The notes under the pieces are model-generated. The model searched no databases. It was not told where the DNA came from and saw only the letters and a program-made list of their open reading frames with translations. From assembly GCF_024753255.1 (NCBI RefSeq), contig NZ_JANUHA010000006.1:124001-188000 (forward strand): DNA of 64,000 nucleotides. Reading direction: 5' to 3'. This DNA comes from Massilia agri. GTDB lineage: Bacteria > Pseudomonadota > Gammaproteobacteria > Burkholderiales > Burkholderiaceae_D. Both the position numbers and the translations under genes were made by a program. Shown piece after piece: positions 61,356 through 64,000 of the stretch; position 1 is the stretch's first letter; every line of letters begins with the position of its first letter.

Positions 61356-62273
61356 ATGTTCTTTCGCCGTAGCTCCCTGATCGCCTGCGCCGCGCTGCTC
61401 CTGACTGCCTGCGGCAGCACCCCGACTCCACCCCCGGCCTCCCCGGTCGCCCAGCAAGTCACTCCCCCCGCTCCCCCGCGCAAAGTCCGTATCGGCCTGG
61501 CGCTGGGCGGCGGCGCCGCGCGTGGCTTCGCCCACATCGGCGTCATCAAGGCCCTCGAAGCCCAGGGCATCGTGCCCGAGATCGTGGTCGGCACCAGCGC
61601 CGGCTCGGTGGTCGGCGCCCTCTACGCTTCGGGCATGAACGGCTTTACCTTGCAGAAGACGGCCATGGGCATGGACGAGGCGACGATCTCGGACTGGGCG
61701 CTGCCGCTGTTCGGCAAGTCGACCGGCGTGCTGAAAGGGGAGGCGCTGCAGAACTACGTGAACAAGGCTGTGAACAACGTGCCGATGGAGCGCCTGAAGA
61801 TCCGCTTCGGCGCCGTCGCCACCGACCTCAAGACCGGCAAGCCCATTCTTTTTAATAGGGGTAACACCGGCATGGCCGTGCGTGCCTCCTCGTCGGTGCC
61901 GAGCGTGTTCCAGCCGGTGAAGATTGGCGCGAACACCTATGTCGACGGCGGCCTGGTGGCTCCGGTGCCGGTCAAGTTCACCAAGGACATGGGTGCGGAC
62001 TTCATTATCGCGGTGAATATTTCGAGCGCAACCGAAGGCGCAGCCACCGCCAGCTCGCTCGACGTCCTGATGCAGACCTTCAGCATCATGGGCCAGCGCC
62101 TGAACCATTTCGAGCTGAAGGAAGCCGACATCGTCATCACCCCGGCCCTCGGCAATATGGGCAGCGCCGACTTCACCAACCGTAACCTGGCCATCCTCGC
62201 CGGCGAGCAGGCGGCCGCGCAGGCCATGCCGCAGATCAAGGCCAAGCTCAAGGCCAAGCAGCAACCCCAATAA
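61356..62273 (+). CDS. Patatin-like phospholipase lipoprotein (RssA-like)
   Basis: 305 residues. A lipoprotein signal with lipobox LTAC (AALLLTACGS), a Pro-rich linker, then the patatin fold: oxyanion loop ALGGGAARGFAHIGVIK, nucleophile Ser81 in VGTSAGSV, and catalytic Asp197 in YVDGGLVAPVP. Family role: serine acyl hydrolase on phospholipids or lysophospholipids; here attached to a membrane in the periplasm. ATG 61356 is chosen because the lipoprotein signal follows. The next gene starts 11 bp after. Confidence 0.9.
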   Translation: MFFRRSSLIACAALLLTACGSTPTPPPASPVAQQVTPPAPPRKVRIGLALGGGAARGFAHIGVIKALEAQGIVPEIVVGTSAGSVVGALYASGMNGFTLQKTAMGMDEATISDWALPLFGKSTGVLKGEALQNYVNKAVNNVPMERLKIRFGAVATDLKTGKPILFNRGNTGMAVRASSSVPSVFQPVKIGANTYVDGGLVAPVPVKFTKDMGADFIIAVNISSATEGAATASSLDVLMQTFSIMGQRLNHFELKEADIVITPALGNMGSADFTNRNLAILAGEQAAAQAMPQIKAKLKAKQQPQ

Positions 62274-62284
62274 CAGGACCCAAT

Positions 62285-62695
62285 ATGCAATCGAAACCTT
62301 ACCTCACCCTCGAAGACATCAAGAAGATCGCCGCCGGCGCGGAAGCCGAAGCGCTGCGCAATCACTGGGCGGTGTCCTTCGCCATCGTCGACGACGGCGG
62401 CCACCTGCTGTGGTTCCAGCGCCTGGATGGCGCTGCGCCGACCTCGTCCTATATCGCACCGGCCAAGGCCAAGACCGCCGCGCTCGGCCGCCGCGAATCG
62501 AAGGTGTACGAGGACGTGATCAACAACGGCCGCGTGTCCTTCCTGTCCGCGCCGGAAATCGAGGGCATGCTGGAGGGCGGCGTGCCGGTGATCGTCGACG
62601 GCCACGTGATCGGCGCCGTCGGCGTGTCGGGCGTGAAGTCGAACGAGGATGCGCAGATCGCCAAGGCCGGCATCGCGGCCCTGATCCAGGGCTGA
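62285..62695 (+). CDS. GlcG/HbpS family heme-binding-like protein
   Basis: 136 residues. Family phrases: LTLEDIKKIAAGAEAEALRN, VSFAIVDDGGHLLWFQRLDG, SYIAPAKAKTAALGRRESK, GGVPVIVDGHVIGAVGVSGV and QIAKAGIAAL. GlcG/HbpS proteins are small oligomers, some binding heme; the role here is not known. Downstream of the patatin-like gene by 11 bp and ended by a terminator. Confidence 0.88.
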   Translation: MQSKPYLTLEDIKKIAAGAEAEALRNHWAVSFAIVDDGGHLLWFQRLDGAAPTSSYIAPAKAKTAALGRRESKVYEDVINNGRVSFLSAPEIEGMLEGGVPVIVDGHVIGAVGVSGVKSNEDAQIAKAGIAALIQG

Positions 62696-62717
62696 ACGCG
62701 TAAGCGGCCTGTCACGG

Positions 62718-62747
62718 AAGGCGCCTGCGGGCGCCTTTTTTGTTTTT
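62718..62747 (+). terminator. Rho-independent terminator
   Basis: Stem AAGGCGCC / GGCGCCTT with loop TGCG (62718-62737), followed by a T-tract to 62747. Ends the patatin-GlcG unit ahead of carA. Confidence 0.9.
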
Positions 62748-62831
62748 CGCGAAATCAGCAATAAAGGGCGAAGCGCACACGTTTCCGGTGTGAAAAGGCA
62801 GAAATTGCGCCGATTTTTTAAAATTGCTGCA

Positions 62832-62861
62832 TTGCCGAATAGGGCCAATCCACGCTATAAT
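62832..62861 (+). promoter_or_regulatory. Promoter of carA
   Basis: TTGCCG (62832-62837), 18-bp spacer, perfect -10 TATAAT (62856-62861). It would give a leader of about 145 bases before the carA TTG start. Confidence 0.65.
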
Positions 62862-62992
62862 TTGGAAGTTTAACCATTCACACATCAGCCGTAGCGCCTA
62901 CCCACCATCCCTCATTCAACTAGATGTCCATCTCCCGGCAGGCAGCATACCGCCCGGGCATTTTGGATGTCGGTCTGACGTGGCGCAGCTAC

Positions 62993-63014
62993 GGTAACTT
63001 TATTGGGAGTTACC
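62993..63014 (+). promoter_or_regulatory. carA: Hairpin over the carA ribosome binding site
   Basis: GGTAACT (62993-62999) and AGTTACC (63008-63014) form a perfect 7-bp stem with loop TTATTGGG. The ribosome binding site GGGAG (63005-63009) lies half in the loop and half in the stem, and the start codon follows one base after the stem. This could restrict translation of carA. Confidence 0.5.
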
Positions 63015-63015
63015 C

Positions 63016-64000
63016 TTGCCGCCATTTTTTTCTGGCCCAGCCGTCCCGGCCATCCTGGCCCTCGCAGACGGAACGATTTTCAAAGGATATTCCATTGGCG
63101 CCGCCGGTCACACGACCGGTGAAGTGGTGTTCAACACCGCGATTACCGGCTACCAGGAAATCCTCACCGACCCCAGCTACTCGCGTCAGATCGTCACCCT
63201 GACGTACCCGCACATCGGCAACTACGGCGTCAACCCGGCCGACGTCGAGGCCTCCAAGGTCCACGCCGCCGGCCTGATCATCCGTGACCTGCCGCTGCTG
63301 GCATCGAATTTCCGTTCCACGCAATCGCTGTCGGACTACCTGAAGCAAGAAAATGTGGTGGCCATCGCCGGCATCGACACCCGCAAACTCACCCGCATCC
63401 TGCGCGAGAAGGGCGCCCAGGCCGGCGCCATCGTCACCGGCGTGCAGGGCAAGGAGCCTCAAGAAGCCCAGGCACTGGAGCTGGCCCGTTCCTTCCCGGG
63501 CCTGGCAGGCATGGACCTGGCCAAGGTCGTGTCGGTGAAAGAGCCGTATGTCTTCACCGAGACCGAGTGGAAGCTCGGCCAGGGCTTCGGAAAGCAGGAA
63601 AATCCCCAGTACCACGTGGTCGCCTTCGACTACGGCGTCAAGCGCAACATCCTGCGCATGCTGGCCGAGCGCGGCTGCAAGGTCACCGTGCTGCCGGCGG
63701 AAGCCACCGCGGAAGACGCGCTCAAGCTCAACCCGGACGGTATCTTCCTGGCCAACGGTCCCGGCGACCCGGAGCCCTGCGACTACGCCATCAAGGCCAG
63801 CCGCGAGCTGATCGAGAAGGGCATCCCGACCTTCGGCATCTGCCTGGGCCACCAGATCATGGCGCTGGCATCCGGGGCCAAGACCATGAAGATGAAGTTC
63901 GGCCACCACGGCGCCAACCATCCGGTGCAGGACCTCGATTCGAAGAAAGTCCTGATCACCTCGCAGAACCACGGTTTCGCGGTCGACCCGGAAACCCTGC
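63016..64000 (+). CDS. carA: Carbamoyl-phosphate synthase small subunit, partial
   Basis: 328 codons before the window ends (about 50 residues missing). CarA features: [56 protein letters not shown], and the glutaminase domain with nucleophile Cys in FGICLGHQ and the GANHPVQDL region. It supplies ammonia from glutamine to CarB for arginine and pyrimidine synthesis. The start is TTG 63016, 6 bp after GGGAG; no ATG or GTG in frame fits the conserved N-terminus. Confidence 0.95.
   Translation, partial: MPPFFSGPAVPAILALADGTIFKGYSIGAAGHTTGEVVFNTAITGYQEILTDPSYSRQIVTLTYPHIGNYGVNPADVEASKVHAAGLIIRDLPLLASNFRSTQSLSDYLKQENVVAIAGIDTRKLTRILREKGAQAGAIVTGVQGKEPQEAQALELARSFPGLAGMDLAKVVSVKEPYVFTETEWKLGQGFGKQENPQYHVVAFDYGVKRNILRMLAERGCKVTVLPAEATAEDALKLNPDGIFLANGPGDPEPCDYAIKASRELIEKGIPTFGICLGHQIMALASGAKTMKMKFGHHGANHPVQDLDSKKVLITSQNHGFAVDPETL

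Overview
The window reads as chromosome of a high-GC betaproteobacterium, most likely Oxalobacteraceae (Massilia/Duganella/Janthinobacterium type). This is inferred from gene order (lplT-alr-radA, tsaB-rimI-uracil-DNA-glycosylase-like, pstSCAB-phoU-phoBR), from many c-di-GMP proteins and exoenzymes, and from palindromic repeat families. I saw no rRNA, tRNA, CRISPR array, integrase or intact insertion sequence. GC is visibly high almost everywhere and drops clearly only around 14.9-17.5 kb.

Layout. 0-8.3 kb: end of a TonB receptor, secreted M4 and M23 peptidases, an L,D-transpeptidase, a small ferredoxin, a decayed serine hydrolase, an alpha/beta hydrolase and a run of very small unknown genes. 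8.5-14.9 kb: CHASE-PAS-GGDEF-EAL protein, a spermidine-synthase-like protein, a GGDEF protein with a ruined GGDEF motif, and a short Ppx/GppA-like phosphatase preceded by a Pho-box-like site. 15-17.5 kb: lower-GC minus-strand island of small genes resembling orphan immunity genes (one Imm26-like). 17.5-22.6 kb: overlapping cassette of solute-binding sensor, hybrid histidine kinase and HD-GYP response regulator.

23.8-34.8 kb is the most distinctive part: a selenium module. A PhnCDE-like ABC transporter whose binding protein matches the putative selenate-binding family diverges from egtD-senA (hercynine and selenoneine synthesis). About 4 kb on, a convergent senB-selD(senC) pair supplies selenosugar and selenophosphate. 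Together the genes could take up a selenium oxyanion and build selenoneine. A glycosyltransferase gene interrupted by one in-frame TGA lies next to selD.

35-46 kb: DEAD-box helicase with a REGGY-rich tail, MltD-like lytic transglycosylase, DUF1415, DUF1289 and DUF1993 genes, a large PAS-GGDEF-EAL protein overlapping an orphan Tat-exported molybdenum hydroxylase, and a thioredoxin-like gene. 46.5-53.9 kb: housekeeping genes tsaB, rimI, a UDG-like gene, a DUF1853 gene, lplT, alr, radA and a PilZ gene. 54.3-61 kb: complete pst-pho operon behind a clear Pho box. 61.3-64 kb: patatin-like lipoprotein, GlcG/HbpS-like protein and the start of carA, which uses TTG and has a hairpin over its ribosome binding site.

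Three families of palindromic intergenic repeats punctuate the window. Family B (four copies beginning GTAG and ending CTAC) shows compensatory changes in its hairpins and twice supplies the stop codon of the upstream gene.
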